The notes beneath the pieces are model-generated. The model ran no database searches, was not told where the DNA came from, and saw only the letters and a program-made list of their open reading frames with translations. From Heterotrichella gracilis (taxonomy: Eukaryota; Sar; Xanthophyceae; Tribonematales; Xanthonemataceae): a stretch of 64,000 nucleotides of DNA. Below are positions 1 through 11,622 of this stretch, one piece after another. Both the position numbers and the translations under genes were made by a program. The stretch spans positions 80,383 through 144,382 of the forward strand of contig JAULBX010002667.1 of NCBI GenBank assembly GCA_032358255.1, in the 5' to 3' direction. Within the stretch, counting starts at the first letter, position 1; each line of letters begins with the position of its first letter.

Positions 1-287
1 AAACGAACAGGTGAGCTGCATTGGCGTAGTGTGGTGTAAGAAACCTGCGACCATAATACTGTAGGGCTTGAGTGGATTGCCTTGCGGCCTTTTGAATTGT
101 GTGCTGGCGATTCGCATTGCCCCCCATTGCCCTCTCCTTGCCAGGCTGCATTGGCCCTTTACGCCGCACTAGTCGCAGACGCATGCTAGCCCACCTCACA
201 CCCAGGGTACCACCCGCTTGTCTACCAATGCGTGCGCCCTCTTTCTGTGTCTCTCAGGCCCCGAGCCGAGCCAAGCAAGTCGTCACC

Positions 288-2627
288 ATGGCCATGCCAC
301 GCGTCACATTGTGCATCCTCGCCACCCTGGTCGCGTGCGTCACACTCGCCCAAGCAACCATCCAGACCCTCCCCGACACCTTTGTGGCGGGCACGCAGGG
401 TTCTCTAGAGGTCCCAATTGAGGAGGGGTGCGATGGGGAGTCGACCCGGCAGGTAAGCGTGCAACCATGGCTCCACGTGGCGGTTTTGACTGGCTTCCAT
501 GCCGGTTCGCATGGCACACGTGTCCGCAGTTCAACCCACAGTGGCACAGCCCTTGGGACCCTGCAACAAGCAGGTCCTTTCCCACCTTGCTTCTTAGTTT
601 GGTGTAGCTGCTCCACCTGGCGCATTCACCTGGCGCTGTCCTTCACCCAAGGTGTAATGGCATGCATTAGGGAATTAGCTTATGCATAGGCATGTAGTTG
701 ATGCGCACCTTGCCAAGGTGCCGACAATGCCAAGGCCAGTCAGTGTTGTGCCCTAGACTTGAGCATCCAACCCATCACGCAGAAATGGGTGGCAGAGGCT
801 ACCGGTTTCATAGCATGGCGTTTAGCGCCATGTCATTACGCCATGCAGGCCGACCCCCTAGGCTAGGGTTTGCCCAGCGCCACACCCTAAAGTAGTGTCT
901 ATCGCTCAACAAGACCACCACCACCAAACCCACTGCACCCACCACTCCCCCTCCACCACCCATCCACCAACTCCCTCTCCCAAATCCCCGCAGGTCATCA
1001 TCCAAATCCCCAGGAGCCTCGCCAACGTCGAGGCCCTGCCCATCCCGGGATGGGACGTTATCTACAACACACAAACCCTAGGGAAAACCCTAGCAGTGGA
1101 ATCAGTCATCTTCACTGCCGCTGCCGGCAATCAGCTGCGGGATGGGGCGACCATGCTCTTTGGATTGGTCTTTGATGTGCGTCCAACCGCTGAGCTGGGG
1201 CCACTGCCAGTCCCCGGGGGACTGGACGGAGCCCCCATGAGCAACGGCTGGCGCCCTGCTTACCTCCCCGTCACCCAGGTGCGCTTCATTCCTTTGAAGA
1301 AGAAGAACTTAAATAAATCGTTTGCAGATAAGGATTGAACAAAATTAACATAAATAAAAATACAAATTAAATGCCTGTTGCCCATGTGTGCCCATTCCTT
1401 TCCACTGTGTCCCACTTCAATCACCATTGCGACATTCCTATACATGCGCCATGCATTGGATCCGCAACCCGATCCCGCCAAACCATTCACTATTGTGCTT
1501 GACGCCATGCATTGGACCCCATACCCTGACCCCGATCCCGACTATTCGCACGTATGCGCACTACATAAATGCGCCCCCTGCACCTTCGAAACCCCTTGCC
1601 AGGATGTGCTCATGTGGCTGTGACCCCCCCACCCACCCCCGCTGCGCCGCCGCCCCCGCAGGTGTGCACCACCAAGCAGGTGTCCCACAGCGACATGTCA
1701 CCCCACAACATGGCGGGGATCCCCACGATCCCCACCGCCATCCCCGCCCCCCTCATCTTCATCCGGGAGCCCGGCTCCGCCCCAGCGCACGAGGCCCGGC
1801 ACATGCTGCGGGAGGGCCCTCCCGGGGAGGGACCCAAGTCACCCAAGCCCTCCCCCAAGCCTTCTTCGCCCAAGTCCTCGCCCAAGTCCCACTCCCCAGA
1901 GCCAGCTGAATCTCCAGAGAGCCACAGCTCTCCCAAGAGCCCCAAGAGCAGCGGCAAGTCGCCCAAATCCTCGCCCAAGTCCCATTCACCCGAGCCAGCT
2001 GAATCCCCTGAGAGCCACAGCTCGCCCAAGAGCCCCAAGAGCAGCGGCAAGTCACCCAAGCCAGACTCCTCCCCCAAGTCTTCACCCAAGTCCCATTCCC
2101 CTGAGTCACCTGAGAGCCACAGCTCGCCCAAGCAGAATGGCAAGTCACCCAAGCCCGATTCCTCCCCCAAGTCACCAAAGTCCCATTCCCCCGAGCCGGC
2201 TGAGTCACCCAAGAGCCACAGCTCGCCCAAGAGCAGTGGCAAGTCACCCAAGCCCGATTCCTCTCCTAAGTCACCCAAGTCCCATTCCCCCGAGTCGCCC
2301 GAGAGCCACAGCTCGCCCAAGAGCCCCAAGAGCAGCAGCAAGTCGCCCAAGCCCGATTCCTCCCCCAAATCACCCAAGTCCCATTCTCCTGAGCCAGCTG
2401 AGTCACCCGAGAGCCACAGCTCGCCCAAGAGCCCCAAGAGCAGCGGCAAGTCGCCCAAGCCTGATTCCTCCCCCAAATCACCCAAGTCGCATTCACCCGA
2501 GTCACCCGAGAGCCACAGCTCGCCCAAGAGCTCGCCCAAGAGCAGCGGCAAGTCTCCCAAATCCCCAAAGGCCGAGACTGAGAAATCACCCAAGGCAGGG
2601 GTCAGGAAGCTGAGGAAGGTGCTGTGA
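288..2627 (+). CDS. Secreted YcnI/DUF1775-like protein with long Ser-Pro-Lys repeat tail
   Basis: Three exons, 288-452, 994-1278 and 1662-2627, join in phase 0 to about 471 residues. Residues 1-23 form a signal peptide ending near LAQA. Residues 24 to about 165 resemble the bacterial YcnI (DUF1775) domain: a beta-rich start, EEGCDG at 46-50, IIQIPRSL, a PIPGW motif ending at 75, and a late Cys at 152. From about residue 208 to the end the protein is almost only S, P, K, E and H in seven repeat units. Bacterial YcnI proteins bind copper through the His at the mature N-terminus; here the mature end would be TIQTLP, so that ligand is absent. The tail looks like an extracellular, possibly hydroxyproline-glycosylated stalk. 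The family call is by motif order only. A cell-wall or surface role is inference. The start was chosen because it gives the signal peptide. Confidence 0.7.
1887..2560 (+). repeat. Coding minisatellite, seven SHSPE...SPK units
   Basis: Seven imperfect units of roughly 90-117 bases lie in the last exon of the YcnI-like gene. Each begins with KSHSPE, then PAESPESHSSPK or SPESHSSPK, then a KSSGKSPKPDSSPK-like segment. Units differ by in-frame gains and losses, so repeat number can probably vary without breaking the frame. The opposite strand is open over the same stretch only because of the repeat composition. Confidence 0.9.
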
Positions 2628-3663
2628 GCTTGACATGCGCTGCTGCAGAAAGAATTTTTTAAAGGATGGGAACGCAACAGGTGGAGTGCTTTGGCCTGAA
2701 TTTTGCTTTTGGACAGTCAGAAAATTTTGGGCTGGAAGATTTGTGGAACATAGAAGTGTGGAACTTTCGTGCTGTGAGGGGTGGACATTTATCATCCCAA
2801 CGTGCAACTCTTCAAAGCAGTGAAATTTGTTTAGCAAGAAAATACAGGTATAAGAATTCTATGGCTAGCCAGTGATAGTGTGCAACACGCCATGGCGCAT
2901 TTTACAGACCTTTGCATTAGCAGCCGATTTTCACGCTGGAGACTGTGACAGCCTGTGATGTGACACAATTCCTTTTTTTTGTTTTTGGCAGCAAAACTTG
3001 TTGAGCATAAATTTCAATTCAGTCCTGCCAATGATTGTTGCACCTGGTATAAAATTAAATGTTGCATGTCATGATCATCTGATGTGATTCGTTCATGTAC
3101 ATTTCCTTTAAAAAATCTGTTGTTATAATTTTCGCTGGCCATGCTTGCCTTTGTTGGATAGATAGCCTTGTGACACACTGTGCCATCGGGGCATTGCCAA
3201 CTGGTGGCACATTTTGAATACTCAAACCTGTAAAACACACACTTCGCCCTCAAGTTGGCTTGGAAGTTGTGGGCTTTACGGTAAAGTTTCCGAATCCCTG
3301 CAATTCAAGGCAAGCTGTACCTTGGGAATGCTGTGACGATGTTTCACAAGAACTGGCAACTGTCGCGAGCCTCAAAACGACTCGCACTGGAGCTGCAGCT
3401 TCAAGCAAGTTGTTGAAATGTTCACTCAAATAAAAAATATGTGCACGCATCACTACACGTGACCTGTGGCCACTATCCTAGGGCCTACTAGGTGCCTCGA
3501 GCAGGCGCTCACCCTGGTTTTTGTACCTGATTGAGCTTGTCAATGTCGTTGAGGGTTTGTTGCAATGGTGGCCCATGGCACTTGGCATTACCTCCCTTGG
3601 TGGTAATAGCATCCATTCAAAACAATGCGTCGCCCATACGGGGTACATGCCGCACCAGCCCCC
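2628..3663. other. Intergenic, no gene seen
   Basis: AT-richer sequence between the converging ends of the YcnI-like gene and the esterase-like gene. It should hold both 3' UTRs. I see no conserved coding stretch and no clear TGTAA or AATAAA polyadenylation motif near either stop. Confidence 0.6.
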
Positions 3664-6600
3664 TCATCCCCCCTCCTCCTCCCCTGCCTCCCGCCACACC
3701 CCCTCCAAGTGCAGCACCCCCCTCCTCCCCTCCTGCAGCAGCCGCACCAGCAGCCCGGTCCAAAGCTGGTAGGCGCTGGGATGGCAGTACCTGCGGGTTG
3801 GAGGGGAGAGCTGGGATAAGAAACAGAGAATAGTGCAAAGCAAAGCACCGTGCAGCAAATGGTGAAAATGGGCAAAAACAGTGCACGAGAATACACATGG
3901 CAGGTATGGTGACAGATACCGGTGTGGCATACGCACGTGCTCAGCTTGAAAACAATTACTGATGTTTTTACATCACATGTGTCCCCATCGTCATTGTGAT
4001 CAATATGCTGAAATTTCTGTGATTGATTCTCTATAGTTGCACCTGATGCAGTCCGATCCGCCCAGGTGGAATGCCCACAGGGGGTGCGTTGCGCGCCAGA
4101 TGCGCAGCACAGGGAGTGACAGCGCCTCCATGCGTGCACTGGCCAGGGTGTTGTGCCTGCCGGGGTGGGGCTTGGTGCCCAGGCGGGTGCAGTTGGCGTC
4201 GCCTGCGTGGGAGTTGCGAGGGGGAGTGAGGGGGGTCGTTCAGGGAGGGAAGTCGTTCGAGTGGTGTCGTGTGCAGGGTTGGTGTGTGTGTGTCTGTGTG
4301 AAAGCTTTGAGCTTGTAGGGGGCTGCTGTGCCCTATAGGGTACATTGATGCACCACCCATTTATCCTTTTTAGGGTTAACGGTGTTTATGCTGAGCACCA
4401 AGCAGGGCATCTATGTACAATTCTTGGGACAGGTACTACTATTTCAATTGGGGCTATGCTGTGCAACCGCTTTCGTCTTTGTATCAACCATAGCAACTCT
4501 GGTATTGCTTGGGCGGCATTTGCATCACATCATGTGGACACCCTCTCTCATCCCTCTTAACCAACGCCAGCAGCTCGCTGCCGTATGCCCCATACCCACA
4601 CTCTCAAGGTTTAACGGACCTTGGAACTTGTTGTGCAATCCAAAACCCTGAGCATACTTCTAACCACCCACCTTCGCCCGTGTACCACCCATGCCTGCTC
4701 TGGTAGTGCTGGGGAGGCGTCTCCATCCACATCATCTGTGGTAGCTGCTCCTTTTTCTCCTCAACAAACGCCAGGAGGTCGCTTATATCCCTGTCATATG
4801 CCTCCATGTGGGTGGGGGAATGTGAGTATGCACCCCCAAAATTGACCAGCATGATGTCGTTGTGCAGGGTGGATGAGTGGTCCAGGAGCGCGGGGAGGAA
4901 GGTGGAGACGAGCGTGCTGCCCCTGGCAAAGATGAGAGTGCATATCCTGCAACAGCAATAAATTATAATAAAATGATTTAATGTTTGTCACATAAATGTG
5001 TAATTCTTGCCAGGACCGACACAGATATGAGTGCTTACAGAAATGAGGGTACCCTGCAACAACATTAAGTGAAGTGCTTTTCCTTGCCTGGAGCAAAAGA
5101 TAGTGCATTTTAGTTCTGCTGCATGTTTTGCCAATGCTGTGGAGTGGTAAAGCACAGCGGGGAAAGGAGGTGGGAAGGAGGGTGCCGAACCCGCCAAAGG
5201 TGGGGGTGCATACACCGTGCCATAAACAAGAAAACCCTAAACCCTACAACTTTCTTTTGATCAAACGCTGTGACGAGACGTGGACACGAACAGGCAGGCA
5301 ACATGTGCAACTCTAAAACTACCTCAGGATTTTCCACTCACCGGGTATTCAAATACAGGGTGAGGCACAGGGGCGCCCGGTCGACCTCCGGAATGCTGCT
5401 ATCCTGCAAGATCTCTGCTAAAGCAGCAATCCCGAGGGGGGCCACACGGCGCAGAGAGGGTGCCAGGTCATGCATGAAGCACTCCACTGCCCGGTACAAG
5501 TGTCGCATGCTGGTATCACCCAGCAGCCACAGCGTGACACCCTACACAAGGGTCTTGGCGTTAGGGTGATAAGCTAGGGTCTGGCATCATGATGTGAAGC
5601 ACCCCAGTGCCCGGTACAGGTGTCGCCCAGCAGCGCGACACTCAACACAAAGGTTTGGAGCTAGGGTCTGGCATCATAGATAGGGTTTGGATTCAAAGAA
5701 ATCCTTGGAAGAAGTACTGAGGACTGCGAACTTTTTTCAACGGTCTAGGGATTAGAATACCGGTAATCCCACCCACCTGTGTCACATTCAGCAGGTCGCA
5801 CAGCACGTTGTCATCAAACTGAGATAGCCCCAATGGCCCCATACTTTCCCACTAATCCATGCAACGTCTCCCTTGAGGCAGTCACGCTGCACAGCTCTGC
5901 ATCCTCCACCTGGCAAACCTCACCCAGGTCTTTTCAAGACCCTCCCTTTTAGAGTATTTCCCACCCACCTGCGTCACATTGAGCAGGTCGCAGGGCATGA
6001 TGTCATCGAAATCCAGCCCCATGCTGGCCCCATACTTGCCCACCAGCCCATGCACCGCCTCCCTTGAGGCAGTCACGCTGCACAGCTCTGCGTCCGCCAC
6101 CTGGCACACCCCGCAGCAGGTGGGGTCGGAGGGTTGGCAGCCAGTGCATGCAGTGGCGGCCACATTGGCATATGATTGGTAGTCGAAGAGGGGAGGGTTC
6201 ACCCGGGTGTAGGGCTGGCGCCGGTACTCTGGGGGCGGGAAAGGGGGATTGTTGCCGAGTTTCACCAGGACAGGGTCTTGAAATAAAATTAAATGCATGG
6301 TTTTACCAAAGCAGTATCAAGGGTTTTGGATGGGTCATGTCCCTCTCAAAACCCATGCGCCATCCGTTTGTTGCATACCCCTGTCACCGCCACCACCTAT
6401 GCCCTGCCATGCGATGAAACACCTTACAGTTCTCATGCCCTTCATAAAACCCTATGCTAGGGTTCATGCACACCTTCGCTTTTGTTGCACACCCGCGCCA
6501 CTGCCACCAGCTGCGCTTGCCATGCTAGGGACGATGACTCCCCTTCGGGAGGTAATCGCATCTCCCCCCCTGATGCACCGCTGCTGCCCTCTTCACCCTC

Positions 6601-6855
6601 CCCCGCCCCGGCCTCGTGCTTTTTCCGGTTTAAATAAAACCCCTTGTGGTGTCCCCGGTGGCGCGATTTCTCCGACAGGGACCGGCCGCGGTCCCCAAGG
6701 TGTGCGGGGCGATGGGGATGGGGCTGCAAATGTGGGCCAATTCCCTCTCCCGGTTCTGCCTTGTATAGATCTCCCCTGGTGGCTGTGGTGGCAGAGAGGG
6801 CTAGTAGGAGGGAACACAGGGCGGTCCTGGGGGAGAGCTGCAGAAATACACACAT
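3664..6855 (-). CDS. Secreted PC-esterase (TBL/CASD1-type SGNH) family protein, catalytic residues altered
   Basis: Six exons (minus strand order 6855-6474, 6276-5969, 5541-5342, 4946-4672, 4202-4043, 3790-3664) join in consistent phase to 483 residues. The N-terminus is a signal peptide or signal anchor (hydrophobic LLLALSATTA). Block I is LLGDTSMRHLY (residues 236-246), block III-like text is LVNFGGAYSH, and METPPQHY (371-378) matches the region before the C-terminal Asp-His block. The last block reads SDCIRYCHPSAYQLW (from 438). Family members transfer or remove acetyl groups on glycans in the secretory path or wall. The usual GDS nucleophile is GDT here and the usual DxxH is D439-C-I-R442, so hydrolase activity is doubtful. 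The gene converges on its left neighbour. Three introns carry decayed exon copies. Confidence 0.72.
4500..4615 (-). repeat. Echo of esterase exon 4
   Basis: A diverged direct copy of part of exon 4 (roughly 4700-4820) in the following intron. Shared words include the ACATCATxTGTGG, CAACxAACGCCAG and GTATGCC/CATATGCC blocks in the same order. The copy has no open frame equal to the exon. Confidence 0.6.
5598..5665 (-). repeat. Echo of the acceptor end of esterase exon 3
   Basis: GAAGCACCCCAGTGCCCGGT at 5600 repeats the exon 3 text near 5480, followed by the same TGTCGC, CCCAGCAGC and ACACAAxGGT blocks and the same TAGGGTCTGGCATCAT intron tail. Short internal losses separate it from the exon. 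Confidence 0.75.
5777..5925 (-). pseudogene. Decayed duplicate of esterase exon 2 (pseudo-exon)
   Basis: About 150 bases closely match exon 2 from the CQVADAEL region to its donor. The copy keeps the CCCACCCACCTG donor context. It reads CQVEDAELCSVTASRE, then a small length change at the GASMGL position shifts the frame and brings a TGA, so it cannot replace exon 2 in frame. It lies directly downstream of the true exon and looks like a local tandem duplication. Confidence 0.85.
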
Positions 6856-8433
6856 GAAGGTATATTGAAAATAAACAAAATACAGTGCGTGCGGTCACGG
6901 TCCTTGCGAATTACAGGCGGCATGCTGGGAGCAGGGGCATCTCGGCAGCAGAGGTGTGCAGGCCATGCATGGGGTGGTGAGTAAGCTGCACACTCCAATG
7001 CACAGATGGGCAAACCAATATAGACCCCGTGCAGCTGGAAATACCCAGGAATAAACCATTGGTGCAATGTAGATAAAAGTAGTGTAACAAATGTGAAATA
7101 TCTCATGTATGTTATGCAGATAAATCAGCATTATCATTATGGATCTACCTTTTCAAGTGTCCATGGAGTGTTGCGTTGCCTCAGGGCAAGCCACATATGC
7201 ATGCATATACGAAATGCTTGCAGTCATAATGTCCACCATACTGTGCGTCACTAAGTGCAGCTAGTACACTAAGTCGCACCCAGATACGTCGCTTCTCCCG
7301 TGCCTTGACCATTGGCGCGCAACGCCTCACCCGGCGCCCATGGTGGAACCTCTCGTGGTCCTTGCGCGCAATTGCATGTACGTATTGCGCTGCAACTGCA
7401 GTGTTTACATAACCTGTCCCAGGCGGTGTTCGGTTGTTGACATCACCTATACGATGGTGTATCCGGTATTGATAGTGAACTGTACCGGGCGTGGGTTGCA
7501 AAGTGCTTCAGGGACTGGGTGGGTTGGCTTGGTTGCTAGGTATGGTGCAAGATGAATCGTTTGGGAGAAACTCACGGAGCTGTAAGTGGATAGTCGGAAA
7601 GGTGAGCCACAGGTGAGCCGTGTTTCAGACCAATACTCGTCGATCGCAGAGTCAAAGGTGCCTTTTTAACAACTCAACACCCATGCAAACACCCACACTG
7701 TTTGTTTTCGATATTGGAAATGATTTTGTTTTTTGGGACCACACACTTGTGCCAACAGCTATTTAGGCTGGTACATGCAACCTGTAAGCGAGCAGATAAG
7801 AAAAACTAATCAAAGACACTTGCGTTTTAGCTGCTTGGCGTGACTACAAGTTGTAGTACAAGTGGCGTTCCTCAGGTCAGCGTAGCCAAGGTAAGTCACG
7901 TGCATGCATTATAGTCACAACGTATTTGTGTGCGGGTCGCACGGCCATTTGTATCCTAGGTTGGCCGGTTGTAACGCGCCCATTCAATACAACCAAGGAG
8001 TAGTAAAGCACACTGGTGGGGCGTGGCTGGTCGTCGACATCTACACTGCATGCATGCATCACAATCCCCACAACCCTCAACATGCCTGGTTGAGGCGATA
8101 ACGGACCAGCCACACCCATCAGCTCAAAGCAAAACATCTGTTCTGCTTTATGTAATATGGCATGATTTTGTAACGGCGAAATCTGGGGAGCGCTTCTCAT
8201 CCCACCATCTCACTGGCGCCATGCACCCGAGGGACCACTGACCAGTGCTCTGGTTTATACGTCTACACTAAATTTTACACAGGGTGACACTGTGCGGCTC
8301 CAGCAGATGCCCCTGTACCACTCGATGTACCCTAAACCCTACGAGTTTTCTGCTCATTGCAGGCTTACTTCCTCCGCCCTGCCAGCTAGCTTCCCTTGGA
8401 TTACCCTAATCCTACACAGGGCGGCACTCTACC
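6856..8433. other. Divergent intergenic region, no gene seen
   Basis: Lies between the 5' ends of the esterase-like gene (-) and the lumenal protein gene (+), so it should carry both promoters. Short open frames occur on both strands, none with a recognisable family motif or intron pattern. Several TGCATGCAT palindromic words occur near 7195 and 8045. Confidence 0.55.
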
Positions 8434-10708
8434 ATGGTGGCTCCAGCAGCTGCCCTGCACCACTCCCCCTTCCAAGCCAACGTGGCGCAGCATAAGCAAA
8501 ACCCTAGGCTAGGGCGAGCGAGGCCAGCCTCACGGGCACAGCGGCAGGAGCAAAACCCTAGGCTAGGGCGTGCAAAGGCAGTGCAGAGGGAGGGTCAGCA
8601 AGGGAGGCATGGTATTGAGGGCATCTCCCGATCACAGCTGCTGCGACTGGCTGCCTCCACAGGTAAGGGTCTTGGGAAAAGCACGACAGAAATTCATTGC
8701 AACACAGATGCAGTTGGCGGGCACCAGCCCTCAACCGCCTGTGAGGCGCCCAGGGCTGGTGCCCTTCCCACGAATCCGGTATAATCATATTGTGTATGTT
8801 TTTGTTGGAAAGGCGGCCTTTACCGTTTTAATATTAAGGCTGTGCATCAAGTCTTTCATCGAGTCTGTTTGTGACATCATCCCCAGCCTCCCTGCTTCTC
8901 TCATCTCCGGCAGCCCCAGGCCCAATGCCACAAATTTCCTTTCCTTTACAATATCTAGTTCACGTTTTATAATATTTTCTCACTTGCATCCCCAGGCCTG
9001 CTGTCTTCTGCTGCTGTGGCCGTCCCCCAAGCAGTCTCCCCCCCACTGGCCCTGGCACAGTCACAGGAGCCAGCCCCACCACAGCTGAAGCCAGGGGAGG
9101 TAGGCCAACCCTCGGTTCTTTGTGCCCCACGTTTGCATTCTTTATTGGCCAGTACTATTTCAATGGTCATATGTAAATGACTTTTTTTAATCAATTTGTA
9201 ATGATGCATTGTATCAGTTTCTGTTGCACCACCTGTTCCAGGGGTGTAGCTTTGTTTGCTGGCGGCAGCCAGCTAATAGTGTCCAATCTACTTCACATTC
9301 GTAAATGCACAAATTCACAAAATGCGCAATACAACTAATTTGCACTGATGTGTCCCCCCAGGTGTACCTCCAGGCGCTGAACGGCAGCCAGCTGGGAGTT
9401 TCCATCTACCCCATCTTCTCATACAACGCCTCAGGGGGTGGGGGCAAGGGATGGGTCACTAACCTCCCCGCGAGCTCATCTGAAGAAACCCTAGACCCTA
9501 CCGAGGGCGAGGAGACCCTAAACCCTACTGAGACCGGTTCTCAGATCCTGAACATCACCTTTGATGCCGCCTCCCTATTCATCCCCCCTGTGGGCCCTGG
9601 CACCACCACCGTTGGGGGGGTACCCCTACCACCCCCCCTGCGGATCTCAATCGTCCCCACCAAATTGGAGGGCACTGTGGACCGAAGCACGGGTATTGTT
9701 GAGCTGGAATTCCTGGCGCAGTTCAACTTCACTGCTGGGCCGCTGTACAAGGTGGGTCAGGTGGCAAAACCCAAACCCTTATACCTAAACCCTCATTCCT
9801 ACATCGATCAGCTGTTGTACAAGGTGGGTCCAAAGGCAAAACCCTAGACCCTAACGCTCCCCGATGTCACCTGATGCAACCCCAGCCCCTCTCCGAGGGT
9901 AGGCCTCCCCCTCAGCATGTCCAACTCCCTCACCGCACCACGCCACGCCATGCCACACCACGCACCACATGCCACCCATGTGTCATGACGGCCCCTTGTT
10001 ATGTCCACCCGTTTCCCCACCACCCCACACCTCATCACAGCCCCCACACACCCGCCACACCACCCACCACCACCATTCGCATCCCATTCCATAATGCATC
10101 CCCCCCGCATCCCTCACCCACCAACCTCCCTCCCCACACGCAGGCCGCCCCCCTGATCGTGTCCACCCGCCTCACCACCGAGTCCTCATCCGGACCCTTG
10201 CGCAGCGGCACGGGCAGGAGGATGGATGCAGATGGATACGCAAAGTACGATTAGGGTTTAGGGTTTAGGGGTAGGGAGGGATGCACAAGTTTACGCATTG
10301 CATACACACGAGCATAATTGCTTTTTGGTGAAGTGGAGCTCCCAATGGGCTTAGGATCAAAGGTTGCGCTAACAGTAATGACTGGTGACGCCAGGCGATT
10401 GGGCACAAAATTGCGTGAATGGGCAAGTGTGCGAGCCACAAGTTGGGCGCCAAAATGCATCATTTCCTGCTGGCATTTGCCCACAGGACTTCAGTATGTC
10501 CACACAAGTTAACAGTGTATGTGAATAAATTTGAAAAGTCCAGTTCCTGGCATCTGCTGCAGCTGGCATTTGACCCCCGCTCCCGTGTCTGTGCAGGCTG
10601 GTGGGCGTGGCGCGCGTGCCCCTCACCGACGACGCCTTCTTGAATAACTTCCTCATGCTCCCCACGGATGCGCTGGCGGTGCTTGAGTCAAGGCTGCTGT
10701 TTGGATGA
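8434..10708 (+). CDS. Thylakoid-lumen targeted protein of unknown function
   Basis: Five exons (8434-8662, 8996-9099, 9362-9751, 10144-10244, 10597-10708) join in phase to 311 residues. Residues 1-64 are rich in Arg, Ala and Gln with almost no acid, as in a chloroplast transit peptide. They are followed by SRSQLLRLAASTG and a hydrophobic stretch ending PPLALA (about 97), a lumen signal with an A-x-A cleavage site assembled across intron 1. The mature part has SIYPIFSYNASGGGG and GWV near its start, several acidic ETLxPTE turns, a beta-rich middle (LRISIVPTKLEGTVD, VELEFLAQFNF) and a C-terminus with VARVPLTDDAF. I do not recognise the family. Location is well supported, function is not. Introns and exon 3 contain telomere-like words. 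Confidence 0.72.
9800..9848 (+). repeat. Echo of the lumenal gene exon 3 donor
   Basis: The exon 3 end (CTGTACAAG then GTGGGTC and GGCAAAACCC) recurs about 70 bases downstream as TTGTACAAGGTGGGTCC plus AAGGCAAAACCCTAGACCC. It offers a second GT donor in the same sequence context. Confidence 0.75.
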
Positions 10709-10844
10709 GGGGCTTGGCGGGGTGCTAGTAAGTGGACCATCATCGGTGTGACTGGGTGTCTGAATCAGTTCTGGATCATGGTTTTGGTTACTTACCAGGC
10801 AAGGATGACATCGTAGTATTTAGTGTTGGGGAATTGAATGACTT

Positions 10845-10925
10845 TGCATGCTCCCCACGTATGCACTGGCCCAGGGGGTTAATTGCAGTGCTAGGGGACA
10901 GACTGTTGCTTAGATGAGGGGCGAG
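10845..10925 (+). repeat. Echo of the terminal exon of the lumenal gene
   Basis: CATGCTCCCCACGTATGCACTGG, then a GTGCTAGGGGACAGACTGTTG...GATGAGGGGC segment, parallels the last exon (CATGCTCCCCACGGATGCGCTGGCGGTGCTTGAG...GATGAGGGGC). A shorter, weaker third copy occurs near 11048-11110. The copies lie downstream of the stop and are not open in the matching frame. Confidence 0.65.
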
Positions 10926-11622
10926 TGGGCATCAAACGTTGTGACTCAGATTATTACCTGAGGGGGGACCATCGTGACATGCCAAGCCAGGTATCTTTTT
11001 GTGTCTTCAAATTTGAAATTTGAAGTCAGTGGCTCAGTATTATCGTGCTCCCCAGTTACCCTCAGTGTATGCGCTGGCAGTGCCGCGTGGGGCATAGTGT
11101 GCGCTGGCAATGCAGCGTGAAGCAAGGCGTTGGGCAAGGTCCTTGCTGGAGCTTGGACAAATATAGTTGTAGGTCGTCCTCAACAATGGATGATGCATAT
11201 TGTATTGGAAACCGCATGATGACATTGCATGCAGCATATGGGTATCTATAATGTAAACATTTGACATGGCATGCATGTCATGTCAACCATTATGGAAGGA
11301 CTACCTATTCTGGTGGCCTCATAATGTTTGCTGTGGACCGCATGCAGGATATTGATATCCATGATGCGAACTTTTATATCTTTCACATGACCTTGCTGAG
11401 AATCGTGAATTATCCACCCGTGAATTGGCCCGGCCCGGGATCAGCAGTACTGTCAGTGCACTCACCCAGTCTGGGCTGCAATAGCAAGAGTGCTACAAGG
11501 GTGCCACATTCACCTATTAGGATGTTAGTAACAGATAGGTAATTGTCTTGCCATTATGGTACGATACCCAGTCTTGCACATGGTCAACCTATGGGAATTT
11601 TGCAAACGACATGCATGCGACA

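Noticed and set aside
1610-2677. Long minus-strand open frame (Leu/Gly/Asp/Glu-rich, about 355 residues)
   Set aside because: It is the reverse complement of the SPK-coding repeat; the plus strand has a signal peptide, splice sites and a family match.
3588-4139. Minus-strand open frame rich in Cys and His
   Set aside because: It spans an intron and reads the last esterase exon in the wrong frame; splice-consistent exons explain the region better.
9566-10735. Polyadenylation signals (TGTAA or AATAAA) after gene ends
   Set aside because: I looked downstream of most stops and found no consistent placement, so none is annotated.
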